A DNA stretch of 64,000 nucleotides from contig OY997588.1 in assembly GCA_963921825.1 (NCBI GenBank), positions 53,266,803 through 53,330,802 on the forward strand, read 5' to 3'. How positions within the stretch are numbered: position 1 is the first letter of the stretch; each line of letters begins with the position of its first letter. The position numbers and the translations under genes were made by a program. This DNA comes from Erodium maritimum. Its lineage: Eukaryota; Streptophyta; Magnoliopsida; Geraniales; Geraniaceae. Below the pieces are notes generated by a model. That model was not told where the DNA came from, did no database searches, and worked only from the letters and a program-made list of their open reading frames with translations. Below are positions 11,092-23,018 of this stretch, piece after piece.

Positions 11092-12633
11092 CTTGCTACC
11101 TTCTGGATTCACAAGACGGTGTTCAAAGTTTCGGTTTTGCTTGAAAGTTTCGTTTTTGGCATGTTGTTTTGCTAAATTGATTGATAACATGTTTTAAATT
11201 GTTGTTTATGGATTTAATGCATGTAAAATGAATTTTTGAAAATTATTTCAAATCTGGAAGTTTTGAAAAAAATTTGATTTTTCGGGTCTCGGGAGCGGGA
11301 CTCTCGGGGAGCCGAAACCGGGACCGAACGGGGCTCCGTTGGACGGAGCTAGGCCAAGCATGACCATTGGATGGTTGATATGCCAAGGCTAAACCGTTTT
11401 GTTAGTCATGACGAGTTTGGAACCGTCATGATGAACTCGAAGATCAAATGTTCAAAAGTTTCATTTTGGAACGGTTTCGATAAACCGAGCATCAAAAAAA
11501 TTTCGAAACTTGGCTATTAATTAAAACCGGAAAATCACATGATGTTTGATAACATGCTTGTTTGATAACACGATGTGTGATGTGATGTTGGCATGGTGTA
11601 CATAATATCCCCGAGCTCGATTTAATTATTTATCGCTTTTCACGGCCTGCGAGCCGTTAGAGTTATCGTGTAATTATTCTTTCAAGGTGTGGTCGTCGAA
11701 CCACTTGTTTGTAATATTTATTTATTCCCGCCCTGCGAGTCGTGTATTAAATTGTAATTTTACTCAAGACGAAGAAAGGGCGAAAAGGTCATTTGGTGGC
11801 TTTTCGGGTGTTGGCATCGGCTTAGAGTCGGTGGAGCTCAAGAAGCTAGTGGGAGTTAGTTTAGGGGGCTATTATGTGCACATTTATCGCTTTATGCTTG
11901 GTTTAGTTTATGCATGATTAATTCTATGTGTTTTAGAATTGCATGCTTAACTTTATTTACCGAGCATATCACCTCACATGCAAAGATAAAATTGGAATTT
12001 TAATCCTTGTGTGTGAACCCTTAGAACCGTCATTGCATTGGATGTAGTTGACGGGTTCAAAGGAAGAATTACATTGGATGTAATTTGAGGCATCATTGCA
12101 TTTGGAATGTAGTTGATGTGCTCATCGCATCTAGGATGTGCCAAAGTTTTGAACACAACTGGACAAGTAAAAGCGGGTCATGTCCGATACCTCCCAATCA
12201 TCAACACCTTACTACCTCCCCGTCCTATGGGTGTCGTGCGCATTAGCGGAGCATCCATGGGGAAGCGGGGTAGTAGGTTTGGACGACATATGTGGGTGTC
12301 ATGCGCATTAGCGGAGCACCTACATAGTGACGGGCCATAGTTGAAAATTGGTGGACCCGACTACGATTCTCAGCCTGAGGTTGAGCTAGGGTAACAGATA
12401 GGGTAAGTCGTGTACATAAGTACATACCCTAGCCAAGAGTCACATTGGATGTGATTGGATGGAGTCCTACCTACATAGCTCGATTAAGTGGTGAGCATTA
12501 GTTCAGCTTAATCGTGTGAATCAAGGATCTTGGTTTCAGATTCTAAAGGTTTAGAATTGATTGTTGGTGTTTAAGCTTGATCTTCATAAAATTTATTCAG
12601 TTTACTGATTGAATTTTATCTGTTGTAGATCAA
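11092..12633 (+). other. Untranslated leader of Copia element 1
   Basis: About 1.5 kb without coding potential between the primer-binding site and gag. It holds short internal duplications: a CATTGGATGTA phrase repeated around 12,030-12,130 and 12,440, and a GTGCGCATTAGCGGAGCA phrase at about 12,235 and 12,302. Packaging and dimerisation signals would lie here if the RNA is mobilised by another element. Confidence 0.6.
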
Positions 12634-13147
12634 ATGGAAAATTCAGCGAACATTAATAGTTTGTCATTAAAAACCATTCTTGACAGGGTCAAGCTGAATG
12701 GGACAAACTATTTGGACTGGTACAGAATTTTGAGGATAGTCCTCAAGTCTGAACGCAAAGAATATGTCCTTGACAAGGCTGTCTCTAAGACCATATCAGA
12801 GTTACATGAAGTGTCATCAGCTGCTGAGAAGAATATCTCAGGGATCTGGGATCCAAGGATATTCTGATGGTCAACAAGGGAATTGGAAGTGGCAAGGGTT
12901 GGGCCCATGCGAACTTGGCAGGAAAGATGAGACACCTGAGAATGTCTGCTTCTACTGCCAACAGCCTGGTCATTGGAACCGGGATTACAGGAAGTTCACG
13001 GCTGATCTGAAAAAGGGCAGTGGGACTGCGCCTTCATCAAATAGCCTGGATGATCTGAAGAAGGGCAGTAGGACTGCGCCTTCATCAGGAAACCTGGATG
13101 ATCTAAGGAAGGGCGGTGGGATCGTGCCTTCATTCGGTATTAACTCT
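12634..13147 (+). pseudogene. gag remnant with internal deletion, Copia element 1
   Basis: The start encodes MENSANINSLSLKTILDRVK and the DWYRILRIVL motif of Copia gag. After about 65 codons the frame shifts straight to a zinc-knuckle segment CFYCQQPGHWNRDY, so most of the gag core is missing. The knuckle has C, C and H in place, but the last cysteine is tyrosine. It is followed by three tandem 48-bp units (13,004-13,147) encoding DLKKGSGTAPSSNSLD and variants. Confidence 0.8.
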
Positions 13148-14220
13148 ATAGAGCTACATCTCTCTACTTCCAAAGATTCATGGGTATTAGATACCATGAC
13201 TGAATCTCACACATGCACTAATATATGGTGGCTGAAAGTAGGAGAGATTTGGAAAGCACGAAATGGACCTCAGAGTTGTGGCAACTGCTGTAGGATCCAT
13301 GAGTCTTGCTTTGCCAAGAGGCCTTGTCTTAGTATTGTATAATGTATATTGCATACCTACTTTTAGTAGGAATATTATATCTGTATCCGTGTTTGACAAG
13401 GAAGGATATAATGTTAATATTGGAAATGGAGTTTTCAATGTTCTATGCAATGATATGTTTTATACCAGTACTGACATGGTTGGAGGATTGTACATATTAG
13501 ATATGGGTAACAATGCCTCAAGTTCTATATATTCTGTTAATACCAAGAGGTTTTAAATCCAACGATTTAAACCTAACTCTGTTAAGGCACTATCATTTAG
13601 GTCGCATAAACAAGAAGCACCTATCAGCACTTCAGAAGTGCGGACTTTCAGGTTCATTCGAATTCCATTCGATCGATAGGTGCAAGGTTTGTTTGATGGG
13701 CAAAATGACTAAAGTTCCCTTTTATCGATCTCGATGAAAGGGCGGGTGAATTATTGGGGCTGATACACTCGAATGTGTGTAGACCAATAAGTTCACTTGC
13801 CAGGAGGGGTTTTAGCTACTTTATCACATTTACTGATGATTACAGTAAATATGGTTATGTCTATTCGGTGAGACATAAGTCTGAAACTTTTGATAAATTC
13901 AAAGAGTTTAAGACTATAGTAGAAAACCAGCTCGACAAAGGTATTAAGGCACTTCGATTGGATCGAGGTGGAAAATACTTGACCACAGAGTTATTAGATC
14001 ATCTAAAAGAGAATGGGATCCTTTTGGAATGGACTCCTCCTAGGTCACTGTAGTTGAAAGGTGTAGCCAAACGGAGAAATCGGACATTGTTAGACAATGG
14101 TCTGTTCCATGATTAGTTGGACTGATCTCCCAATCTCTTTTAGGGGTTTTGCTCTAGAGATGACCGCATTCATAGTGAATCGGGCTTCGACGAATGGTGT
14201 GGAAGGGACACCATTTTAAA
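13148..14220 (+). pseudogene. Protease and integrase remnants, Copia element 1
   Basis: STSKDSWVLDTMTESH lies where a Copia protease has its D-T/S-G motif; the glycine is replaced by methionine. The integrase zinc-binding part (LRHYHLGRINKK ... CKVCLMGK) is recognisable. The core has ITFTDDYSKYGYVY and ALRLDRGGKYLT. The last catalytic glutamate is a lysine (codon 13,973-13,975) and the first core aspartate is asparagine (IHSNVCRP). Several frameshifts and an in-frame stop break the frame. Confidence 0.78.
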
Positions 14221-14589
14221 AATGGTACGGGATGATGCCCGCTTTGTCCTTCCTAAAGATTTGTGGTTGCGAGGCTTATGTGAAACATTTGGTTTCGACT
14301 AAGCTTGAACCAAGATCTGAGATATGCACCTTCGTGTGGTATCCCAAAGCAACAAGGGGATACTATTTCTACAATCCCAGTGAGAACATGGTGTTCGTCG
14401 CTTGGGGTGGGGTCTTTATGGAAAAGAAGTTTTGTTTCCAAAGACGTCATTGGGAGGACTGTGCATCTCGAAGAAATTCAGGATGGTACAGATCTGTCTA
14501 AACCAATTGGCAACCCAGTAGAAAGGAGCCAGAGATTTTCGTAGAGTAAGAACCAATTCCTGTTACAATTCCGGAAGGTCCAAGCCGAT

Positions 14590-15577
14590 TTGAAAGGATC
14601 AATCTTCCACCTCCAAGATATGGTATCCGGAGGTGACAATGAAGCCATGGTGGATCACGATGATCCAGCCACCTTTCAGGAAGTCGTGCATGGGCCCAAC
14701 TCCGAGTTATGGCTGGGAGCCATGAGGGAGGAAATGCAATCCATGTCGGACAACCGAGTTTGGGAACCGGTTGATCCCATCAATGGTGTGAGGACCATAG
14801 GATGCAAATGGATCTTCAAGGTGAAGATGGACATGGACGGCAACCCTCTGACCTACAAAGCTCAACTGGTGGCGAAAGGTTATAGGCAGATCCAATGGAT
14901 TGACTATGAGAAAACCTTCTCCTTAGTGGCTATGGTCAAAATCGATCCAAATTCTTCTTGACATAACTGCGTATCATAATTACGAGATATGGCAAGTGGA
15001 TGTCAAAACCGCTTTCCTAAATGGAAATTTGACTGAGTACGTTTATATGTCTCGGCCCAAAAGTTTTGACGATCCGAAGAATAAAGGAAAGATTTATAAG
15101 TTGTTGAAATCCATTTATGGATTGAAACGAACTTCTCGGAGTTGGATCCTTCGTTTTGATGAAGCTGTAATTGGATTTGGCTTAATCAAGAACGAGGATG
15201 AATCTTGCGTTTATAAGAAGGCTAGTGGGAGCAATATTACCTTTCTGGTTCTCATTGAAAACGACATCCCAACCTTGCACGAGACTAAAGCTTGGTTGAG
15301 GAAGTGTTTTTCAATAAAGGACTTAGGTGATGCTTCTCATATCTTAAGGATTAAGATATGTAGAGATCGCACCAAGAGGGTCTTGGATTTAAGTCAGGGA
15401 ACCTATGTGAACAAGGCATTGAGTAGGTTCTTAATGCTCGATTCAAAGAAAGGACTCTTACCCACTAGTCATGGCATTCATCTCAGCAAGACTCAGTGTC
15501 CTAAGACACCTGATGAGCTGAAAAGGATGATGAGAATCCTATGCGCCTGGGGGCAGGATCGATCATATATGCCATGA
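14590..15577 (+). pseudogene. Reverse transcriptase remnant lacking the active-site box, Copia element 1
   Basis: Two reading frames encode Copia RT motifs: WLGAMREEMQSM, GCKWIFKVKMDMDG, YKAQLVAKGYRQ, then DVKTAFLNGNL and IYGLKRTSRSW. A frame break lies near 14,940. Where the YVDD metal-binding box belongs, the sequence runs FLVLIENDIPTLHETKAW (about 15,242-15,295), so about seven residues including the catalytic aspartates are missing. The same lesion is in element 2. Confidence 0.82.
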
Positions 15578-15744
15578 CATGTATGAGACCAGACGTCTCG
15601 TAAGCCTTATGTTGTACCAGTAGACATCATTCTAACCCGGGGGAAAGATGATGCTGAACTAGTCGTCGAAGGATGAGTAGACGCTAGTTTTCCAAGACAA
15701 ATCCAGATGACTTTAGAAGTCAATCAGGATACGTGTTTACGCTG

Positions 15745-16150
15745 AATGGCAGAGCTTTAGCTGGGAAAGCGTAAAGCAAGATACCATTGCCGAATCTACG
15801 ACAGAGGCCAAGTACATGGATGCTGCAGAGGCAGCTAAGAAGGCTATGTGGATTTGGAAATTCATGGCAGGGCTGGGTGTAATTAAAAACCCATCCAGCC
15901 CGGTGAATCCATCTTGCGACAACACAAGGGCCATTGCGCAAGCTAAAAGCCTAGATCGTATAACAAATCCAAACATGTACTGCGGCGTATCCACCTCATC
16001 AGATAAATACTGAACTGAGGTGAAGTGAAGATAACCGATATTGCAACAGATGATAACATAGCCAACCCTTTGACTAAGGCAGTGTCACTGCCTGAACATG
16101 TTAGACATGTAAAGTCGATGGGGACATATTGGAGTTTAGATTGGAACTAG
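15745..16150 (+). pseudogene. RNase H remnant and 3' untranslated region, Copia element 1
   Basis: Fragments TEAKYMDAAEAAKKAMWIWK and CDNTRAIAQAKS correspond to the end of Copia RNase H. The following segment (DITTDDNIANPLTKA-like) is out of frame. A GTGGGAGAT polypurine stretch follows immediately before the 3' LTR. Confidence 0.7.
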
Positions 16151-16164
16151 GGCAAGTGGGAGAT

Positions 16165-17853
16165 TGTTAGTCTTAGTGCCCGTAGTTCAATCCTAAATGT
16201 CCAAATGTATATATCATCGTTAGCAATAAAATTAAAGCGGCTTTATATTACTTATGTGTTGGAGTAATATATCGATGTGTGCTCTGATCTATGCCCACCA
16301 TGCGAATAGAACCATAGATCGAGATAGATCACACTCGATGGGTCCCTAGTCAACAAAGCTTCACTAGAAGCGACTAGTATGAAAGATGGCTCTTTATGGC
16401 TTACGTTCTGTTAGTCATTGGAATGGGATTCCGGAGTCTGATCATAGATATCATGTGGGACATGATATTGGACGACCCGCCCTGAATATGTGCCATAGAT
16501 TAAGTCATGAACATATTCAGTGTTGTAGCTTGTCATGTATCCTTAGACCAAGGAGTCTTTGTGATCGCTATGTAGTCAACAACTGAGTTTGACCTGAGCC
16601 TAACGTTGTCCGTAACAGGGCTTCCATAACGGCCAGGATTGGCTTGGGGACGGGCTACATGAGTGACACGAAAGACGGCTAAGGGATTTATCCCTCATAC
16701 TAAGGTATGGGAAAGATATCGGTTCTCGGCCGCTTGATCGAGAGTGACTGAAAGAATAGCATGGCCATGCACATGATACTGGGTATCATATCTTTAGTCA
16801 TCTCACATATCAAGGAACATTGATTGAGAATAATAAGGATGACGGCTCTATGCCTTATCTCAATCAGGATATCGGAGATAAAAGGATAATGACAGGGACG
16901 ACGGAAAGGTTAGAATCGATAGGGTCGATTCGTTATGTAGTGTCAGGCAATACTAAAGTCTCGTTAGTTGCCACTTAAATAGGATCAAGTAAAATGGGAT
17001 TTTACGTTGATCTATTGACATGCATAAACCTAAGGGTCACACCGGAGGATGAAACTCATTGACACATTTATGGAGAATGGCCAAAAGGGAGTTGTCTCGG
17101 GACATGACCAAAACTGGGTTTTGGGTCATGTGCCCGTAAGTGAATAGGACTTTACGGATCGAGACAAGGCTTGGAGTCTTGGGATTGATCGCGTCGGATA
17201 ATGTTGGACATTTCCGGTATGGAAGGCTTGGAGGCGATGAGCGAATCACGGGACCTCGTTGGAAATGGCCACGGGCCATGTTCCAAGAGGCCCATGAAAG
17301 GCCCATGCAACCAAGGCCCATGGAACTAATTAATCAAGTCTTGATTAATTAGTACTAAGCAAGCAAGACAAGGATTAAGGTATTGGTGATTCACCACCTA
17401 ACCCAATCTTGTCTTGCCATACTTTGTCCTATTTACACCTTACTTGACACCATACTTGTCCCATGCCTTTAGTTGGACAAGTATGGGTTTTGTTATGTTT
17501 AAGTCATCTTTTTTCAACATAACAAAGACAAGACAAGAATAGGAAACACATTTTCTCTCCCTCTTCCATGGCCATTTCGGGTTTGGCTAGTTTCCACCTC
17601 CATGTTTGTGTTCTTGAGTCCTCAAAGAGAAGAACTACGTGGCTTTGATTCCCATGTGGATACGTAGGCGTCTTGGAGACTCAAGCCAATCATTCGTTAA
17701 CCGGTGTTCTTGTTTTGGTAAGAACTAGTGCTGAAATTTTTCTCTTGTTAATCCATTCTTTGTTAGTTGTTTCATGGTTCTAATTGTCTCTTGGTTTTCA
17801 TTGATTTTCCGCTGCGAGTTGGTTCATCTCCAACCCTACCTAGAGACCCAACA
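16165..17853 (+). repeat. Copia element 1, 3' LTR
   Basis: 1,689 bp, directly after GTGGGAGAT and ending CTACCTAGAGACCCAACA, followed by the AAACG target duplication. Confidence 0.93.
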
Positions 17854-18312
17854 AAACGGTCCTCGAATGGACCAAAACGTCGCTCGGTTGACTTTTCCAG
17901 CGAAAAGTCAACTTTTCCCAAATTGATCAGAAAGTTGCCCTGAGTCCCCCGGAACTCACTTTGGTCAAAAACGGGGTCAACTTAAGTCCGGTATGACACT
18001 CGGGGTCATTTTAGGTTCACTTAACTGTTAGTCTTAAAATTTTTAAATTTTCCTGTTTTTCGCAGGTTTGACTGGCGTTGACCGGGAGTGGTTATTACAG
18101 CTTCCAACATATTTCTTTCTGTCTCTAGGGTTTATTCTTAAGCTCCTCCTCCATTCTACTCAGTTAGTAGAAGAAAGCTTGAAGCAAACTTGCAGTAGTA
18201 TGATTTTGTGTTTGGTGTTTTGTTTCTTCTCCGTTTCTTCTTTACTTCATAGAAGTATAGTCACATATTTGAGTTTTTAACAAATATTTCATCTTCAACA
18301 CCAGGTTTTATA

Positions 18313-19100
18313 ATGGATCAAAATGTTGCCCCTGGTTTCGATCACCTTAGTGCTTTGCCTAAAGAGTTGAAGTCTCAAATATTCAAAAGGACTCTAAGTG
18401 ATGGTGATGTTCCTTTTGTCCACCTCTCGATGTGGTAACTGGTTTTGAAACTCTATCCTAAACATGTAAAATTCTTATTTTCTTTTCTACTCTTTGACTT
18501 TCACACACTATTTGTCTTTGTGTGCTTCATTCAGTTGCAAGAGTTTTTATAAGTTTATGAAAGAGGATAAGGTTGTTCTGTTGGCCCTAAATTGCGACTT
18601 CCGACCAGCTGTAGTGAAGGAATTGACAGACAGGTCAAAACCATTGCTGAAGGAGGCTTCTGACTATGGGAACCTTAATGCTAGGTATCTTCTTGGTCTG
18701 TACCACATATTCAAAGAGAGTAGCCCTCGTTGCGGCCTTGATCTTCTAAAGGACTGTGACAACACCTCTTCAAGGTTTAGACGATATGTCTATGCGATGG
18801 TAATTCTCAAAGCTGGCGACCCGTATTGATCGTGTTCAAGATATCTTCTACGGTATCCTTTTTGAGATAATGGGTACTGACAGGTCGATGCTGCATGATT
18901 GTCGCCGTCATTTTCGCGCCATGCTTCAGCCGGACAGATGGTTATTTATGAGGACATCAAGATTCTGCGAAACTCCTCTCGATGCTGGCCATTGGAGGCA
19001 TAGAATCGTAATTATCACAGGGGCTGGAGAACTTCAATATGATTGTCCTGACTGTTTGATTGACATCGAGTCATTCAAGATTTGTTATAACAACGACTAG
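18313..19100 (+). pseudogene. F-box gene copy 2, single-base frameshift
   Basis: Exon 1 (18,313-18,434, 122 nt) encodes an F-box start (FDHLSALPKELKSQIFKRTL). Exon 2 (18,535-19,100) encodes CKSFYKFMKEDK and NLNARYLLGLYHIFKESS. Near 18,820 an extra C in GGCGACCCGTATT shifts the frame and gives a stop at 18,827. Ignoring that one base, the frame continues through MLHDCRRHFRAMLQPDRW and CPDCLIDIESF to the TAG at 19,098-19,100, about 228 residues. The product would be an F-box adaptor like copy 1; as written it is truncated after about 140 residues. An assembly error in one base could also explain it. Its TATA-like run is about 12 kb upstream, beyond solo LTR 2, so normal expression is doubtful. 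Confidence 0.8.
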
Positions 19101-19295
19101 TTATGCTTTCTTTAAAGTTGTTGTTTTTGTTGAACTTGTCTAACTTAATAGTTGAAGATGTACTTTTTAGTTGGACAGCTCTGTTATATAACTTTTTTGA
19201 TGTTCAATATATGTGATTTATTTCTGTTTGTGTTTCACTAGAGGAGAGTAGCGAACTAGTAATATGTCAGTATTGTGCGCATTAAAACATTAGTG
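19101..19295. other. 3' region of F-box copy 2
   Basis: TGTTTTTGTTGAACTTGTC, AGTTGAAGATGT and TTGGACAGCT recur after F-box copy 3 and after the small gene at 26,051-26,314. This looks like a 3'-UTR type shared by neighbouring genes. Confidence 0.6.
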
Positions 19296-19395
19296 CTCAA
19301 GCTGAGTCTCCAACAGCTTCAGCATCAGCCCCTTGTAGTTTATTATTGCTCCATCATGCTCGATGAGGCGCCTCTAACCCTTGTTAACCTGTAAT
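19296..19395 (-). pseudogene. Remnant of the small coiled-coil gene
   Basis: About 90 bp here (CAAGCTGAGTCTCCAACAGC, TTCAGCATCAGCCCCTTGTA, GATGAGGCGCCTCTAA) match 24,670-24,755 of the intact gene at 24,527-24,799 with scattered mismatches. Only the middle of the gene is left. It lies downstream of F-box 2, as the intact gene lies downstream of F-box 3, so the antisense gene was part of the duplicated unit. Confidence 0.7.
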
Positions 19396-19827
19396 CACTA
19401 TACTTTGGTCTGTTTTTGTTAAACATGTTAAACTATTTGTGGTATGAATGGGAAACTTTCAGCAGTATGAATATTAAACTATTAGTACTGTGTGTGGTAA
19501 AATTTCAGCAGTATGTAAACAGATTGAGCTGATTTAATTAAACAGGAAGGATGGACACGTCTTTTAATTAAACGATGTTTGGCACATATATTAAGATTTT
19601 CGTATTCATTAATATAATGAGAAAGCTGAAAGGGCAGTTGAGAGTTTGACAAACTGATTTGACTTGAATTGAATACACGTGTCTGCATCATATTAAATAC
19701 GGAAGATGGAAGGGAAGTTAAGATTTTCAATACCCCATCGTTTTACTTTTTTTATATATATGCAAGTCTGGTTCGAACATATTTCTTCCTATCTCTAGGG
19801 TTGATTTTTAAGCTCCTCATCCATTCA
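19396..19827 (+). promoter_or_regulatory. Duplicated spacer with TATA box and leader start of F-box 3
   Basis: Homologous to 5,805-6,135. TTTATATATATG at 19,751-19,762 is a good TATA box. The following leader (GAACATATTTCTTCCTATCT) continues to ATCCATTCA, where solo LTR 3 begins, about 67 bp after the TATA box. Confidence 0.65.
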
Positions 19828-22812
19828 TGTCACGCCTCAACTCAAGTACTCCGACTGACAAACACCCACGGTGACCTTCCTCGAACGACTCAACACTCAA
19901 ACACGTAAGTAGACCCGACACAACGATTGACAACCTCTTCCCAAGACTCAAAAGACCACCACGCAACACCCAAGATCACAAAGGATCGCACACCAAACAA
20001 GATCACAAAGGATCGCATACCAGCTGCTCAGTAACCCATCTCCCACTCATACGAACACAAATCAGGCTAGCCAAAGAATGCTTACAACCTGTGATACTCA
20101 AACTCGGATCATGCCAGCCAAAGAATGCTTGCAACCTGTTGATACTCAAACTATGTCAGGCCAGCCAAAGAATGCTTGCAACCTGTTGATACTCAAACTG
20201 CGTCAGGCCAGCCAAAGAATGCTTGCAACCCGTTGATACTCAAACTTGGTCAGGCCAGCCAACGAATGCTTGCAACCTACCGGGATTCGCAATCACAATC
20301 ACAATCACAAGCACAAGCACGTTCAACAACCAATAACAACACAGGTTCAACACTCACAGGCACTCATGGCCACCAAGACACCAACAGTAAAGCTCGGACT
20401 CAACAGCCCCACAGGCAATCACGGCCTCCCAAGACACACCAACAGTAACTCACGGGCTCAACAACCCCACGGGCACTCACGGCCTCTCAAAACTACCAAC
20501 AGTCACTCACGGGCTCAACAACCCCACAGGCACTCACGGCCTCCCAAGACACACAAACAGTAACTCACGGGCTCAACAACCCTACGGGCACTCACGGCCT
20601 CTCAAAACTACCAACAGTCACTCACGGGCTCAACAACCCCACAGGCACTCACAGCCTCCCAAGACACACAAACAGTAACTCACGGGCTCAACAACCCTAC
20701 AGGCACTCACGGCCTCCCAAGACACACCGCCAATAAAGACACGGGTTCAACAACCACACGGGTACTCACGGCCTCCCAAAACCCCAAAGGTAAAGACACG
20801 GGTTCAACAACCCCACGGGCAATCATGGCCACCCAAAACACCAAAGGTAAAGACACGGGTTCAACAACCCCACGGGCACTCATGGCCTCCCAAAACCCCA
20901 AAGGTAAAGACACAGGCTCTCAAGGCCACCAAAGACATCAACAATAATACACGGGCTCTCAAGGCCACCCAAGACATCAACAATAATACACGGGCTCTCA
21001 AGGCCACCCAAGACATCAACAATAATACACGGGCTCTCAAGGCCACCCAAGACATCAACAATAAAACACAAACAACCTCTGGCATAACCAATGCCTCCAA
21101 CAGTCCTAATATCAACAGTTTCACAAACTACCTCCGGGCATGGTCATATGCCTCCAGTAATTCTAATAACGCTAAGTTCTCTGTTCCTACGACACTACTA
21201 AGTGCCACATGATTTTCCAATATTCGCTACGTTCCCATATCATGCTTTTCTAATATTCAAATAAACCTACTCAACCCACGACACCCCGGTGTCACATGCA
21301 ATTCTACTGTTAACTTTCCCCAGTCAGGGCCGAGATCCGGCTACTTTTCCCTACCTCGTGCGTGTTTTCCAAAAGCCAACCAACGAACTCCGGTGATGAT
21401 CTCAGTCACTCACCCAGCTTTCCCTTGCCTCGGTCCGTGGCACGATCTAAAAGAACACAATTTTAATGCACTTTAACTCGCAGGAAATAAGCTGAAATTT
21501 AATAAACTTAACGCCCAAACGTAACCCCGACAATGTCGATCACTCCCAAACTTCCCAATCACTCGACATTGTCGATAAAGGACTCGTAAAGTCCCGATTC
21601 GCCCGACGTGGCGAATCTGCCCGGGTTTTGTAAATGCCCTTCCGGGGCTCCAAAAATTCCCGTTTTCGTTTCTACGGTCTTAGAATAATTTAAGGGTCCC
21701 AATGTACTTGACCGAATCGAATTCCGACTCCCGAGTCAATTAATTACCGTTTCAAGTTTCTAAAACCCGTTAATTACAACTTGTCCGATTTAATTCCAAT
21801 TTTCGATTCGGTTATGGATAAATGGTCCGGGGAACGTTTTAAACCACCCGAACACAAAACCCGATCACCCGAGCACGTGGGCCCCACACGGCCAAGCTAG
21901 GTCGTGGGCCCTAGGGTTAATGTGGGGCTCGGCCACCATGGTGGTGGCCGGCCACCCCTTATGGTGGCCAGAGCTCCTCCCGAGCTCCCGGTCGCCGGAA
22001 AACGTTCAATCAAACCTCCAAACACCTCTAAAACGTCTCCAACACTTCCCCCAACTTCACTACAACCCTAACTCATCAATTATAACCAAACCCTAACATT
22101 TGAAAACTAACAAAACGACGATCGGTTCGGTGCTTACCCAAGAGGAGAACGAGGGGAACGAGATTGCTCCTTGCCTTGAGACGATCCAAAGGTGGAGATG
22201 ACGTGATTAGTGCTCCAACCCTAGCTTTCTCTCTTCCCTTCTTCTCCTTCTCTCCCTTTCTTCTCTCTTCTTTCTCTTTCTAAAACACTAACTCATTTTC
22301 CCTTTTTTTTTTATATGTGGCCAGCCACACATAGGCACCACCACTCATATTTCCAACCAAAACTAACACCACCACTTGTTGGACAAGTGGCAAGGTGGGT
22401 CCCACACCTGTTGGAAAATATCTACTAGATATTTTCCAATCAGATTCGCGAAAAACGGACGTTTCGGGCCCCGAACAAGCACTTTTCCCAAGAAATTACG
22501 AAACTTCACGGGCTACAAGGAAACGGCTCAACTAAGACCGCTGCGACGACGGCTAAGCTTTTTGGATCCCAAACGGTCCTCGAATGGACCAAAACGTCGC
22601 TCGGTTGACTTTTCCAACGAAAAGTCAACATTTCCTAAATTGATCAGAAAGTTGCCCTGAGTCCCCTGGAACTCATTTTGGTCGATAACGGGGTCAACTT
22701 AAGTCCGGTATGTCGGGGTCATTTTAGGTTCACTTAACTGTAAGTCTTAAAAATTATAAATTTTCCTGTTTTTCGCAGGTTTGACTGGCGTTGACCGGGA
22801 GTGGTCATTACA
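19828..22812 (+). mobile_element. Gypsy-type solo LTR 3 (2,985 bp)
   Basis: It starts TGTCACGCC at 19,828 and ends GGGAGTGGTCATTACA at 22,812, with a perfect ATTCA duplication (19,823-19,827 and 22,813-22,817). After the first nine bases it jumps to CTCAACTCAAGTACTCCGAC, which in LTR 2 lies several hundred bp further in, so the 5' promoter part, including the conserved hairpin, is deleted. It sits in the 5' leader of F-box 3. Confidence 0.87.
20340..21065 (+). repeat. Minisatellite in solo LTR 3, two unit types
   Basis: First part: about 58-bp units with CTCACGGGCTCAACAACCCC and CACTCACGGCCTCCCAAGAC. Last part (from about 20,910): about 37-bp units, CACGGGCTCTCAAGGCCACC and CAAGACATCAACAATAATA, four times. 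Confidence 0.83.
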
Positions 22813-23018
22813 ATTCATCTCAGTTACTCGAAGAAAGCCTGAAGACCAACAATCTTTCCACTCCATTAGGGTGTGCACTCTAAAATTTTATTTGCAGTAG
22901 TATGATTTTGTGTTTGGTGTTGTTACGATTCTTCTTTTTTTGTTCTTTAGTTTACTGAAGTTTACTCAAATATTTAAGTTTTAAGAAACTCTGTCATCCT
23001 CAACTCCTAGGTTTTGTA

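Larger units (their letters stand above)
9390..17853 (+). mobile_element. Copia retrotransposon 1, complete ends, defective coding region
   Basis: 8,464 bp. Perfect AAACG duplications (9,385-9,389 and 17,854-17,858) flank two 1,689-bp LTRs starting TGTTAGTCTTAG and ending CTACCTAGAGACCCAACA. A primer-binding site matching initiator methionine tRNA follows the first LTR and a purine-rich tract (GGGCAAGTGGGAGAT) precedes the second. Inside, in order, are remnants of gag, protease, integrase, reverse transcriptase and RNase H, the Copia order. Stops, frameshifts and missing catalytic residues mean it cannot encode working proteins. By eye the LTRs differ at about nine positions, so insertion was recent. 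It has two private frame shifts compared with element 2 (near 13,549 and 13,722). Confidence 0.92.
6136..18099 (+). mobile_element. Gypsy-type solo LTR 2, interrupted by Copia element 1
   Basis: It starts TGTCACGCCCC at 6,136 and ends GGGAGTGGTTATTACA at 18,099, with a perfect duplication GCTTC (6,131-6,135 and 18,100-18,104). The Copia element at 9,390-17,853 splits it at the GGATCCAAAACG site. The two LTR halves join without loss apart from the AAACG duplication, giving about 3.5 kb. It is longer than solo LTR 1 because of a larger minisatellite. It sits between the TATA-like run and the leader of F-box 2. Confidence 0.88.

Noticed and set aside
6136-18099. Reading 6,136-18,099 as one full-length LTR retrotransposon
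   Set aside because: Its ends are two halves of a single LTR, and the Copia inside has its own LTRs and target duplication; nested insertion explains everything.
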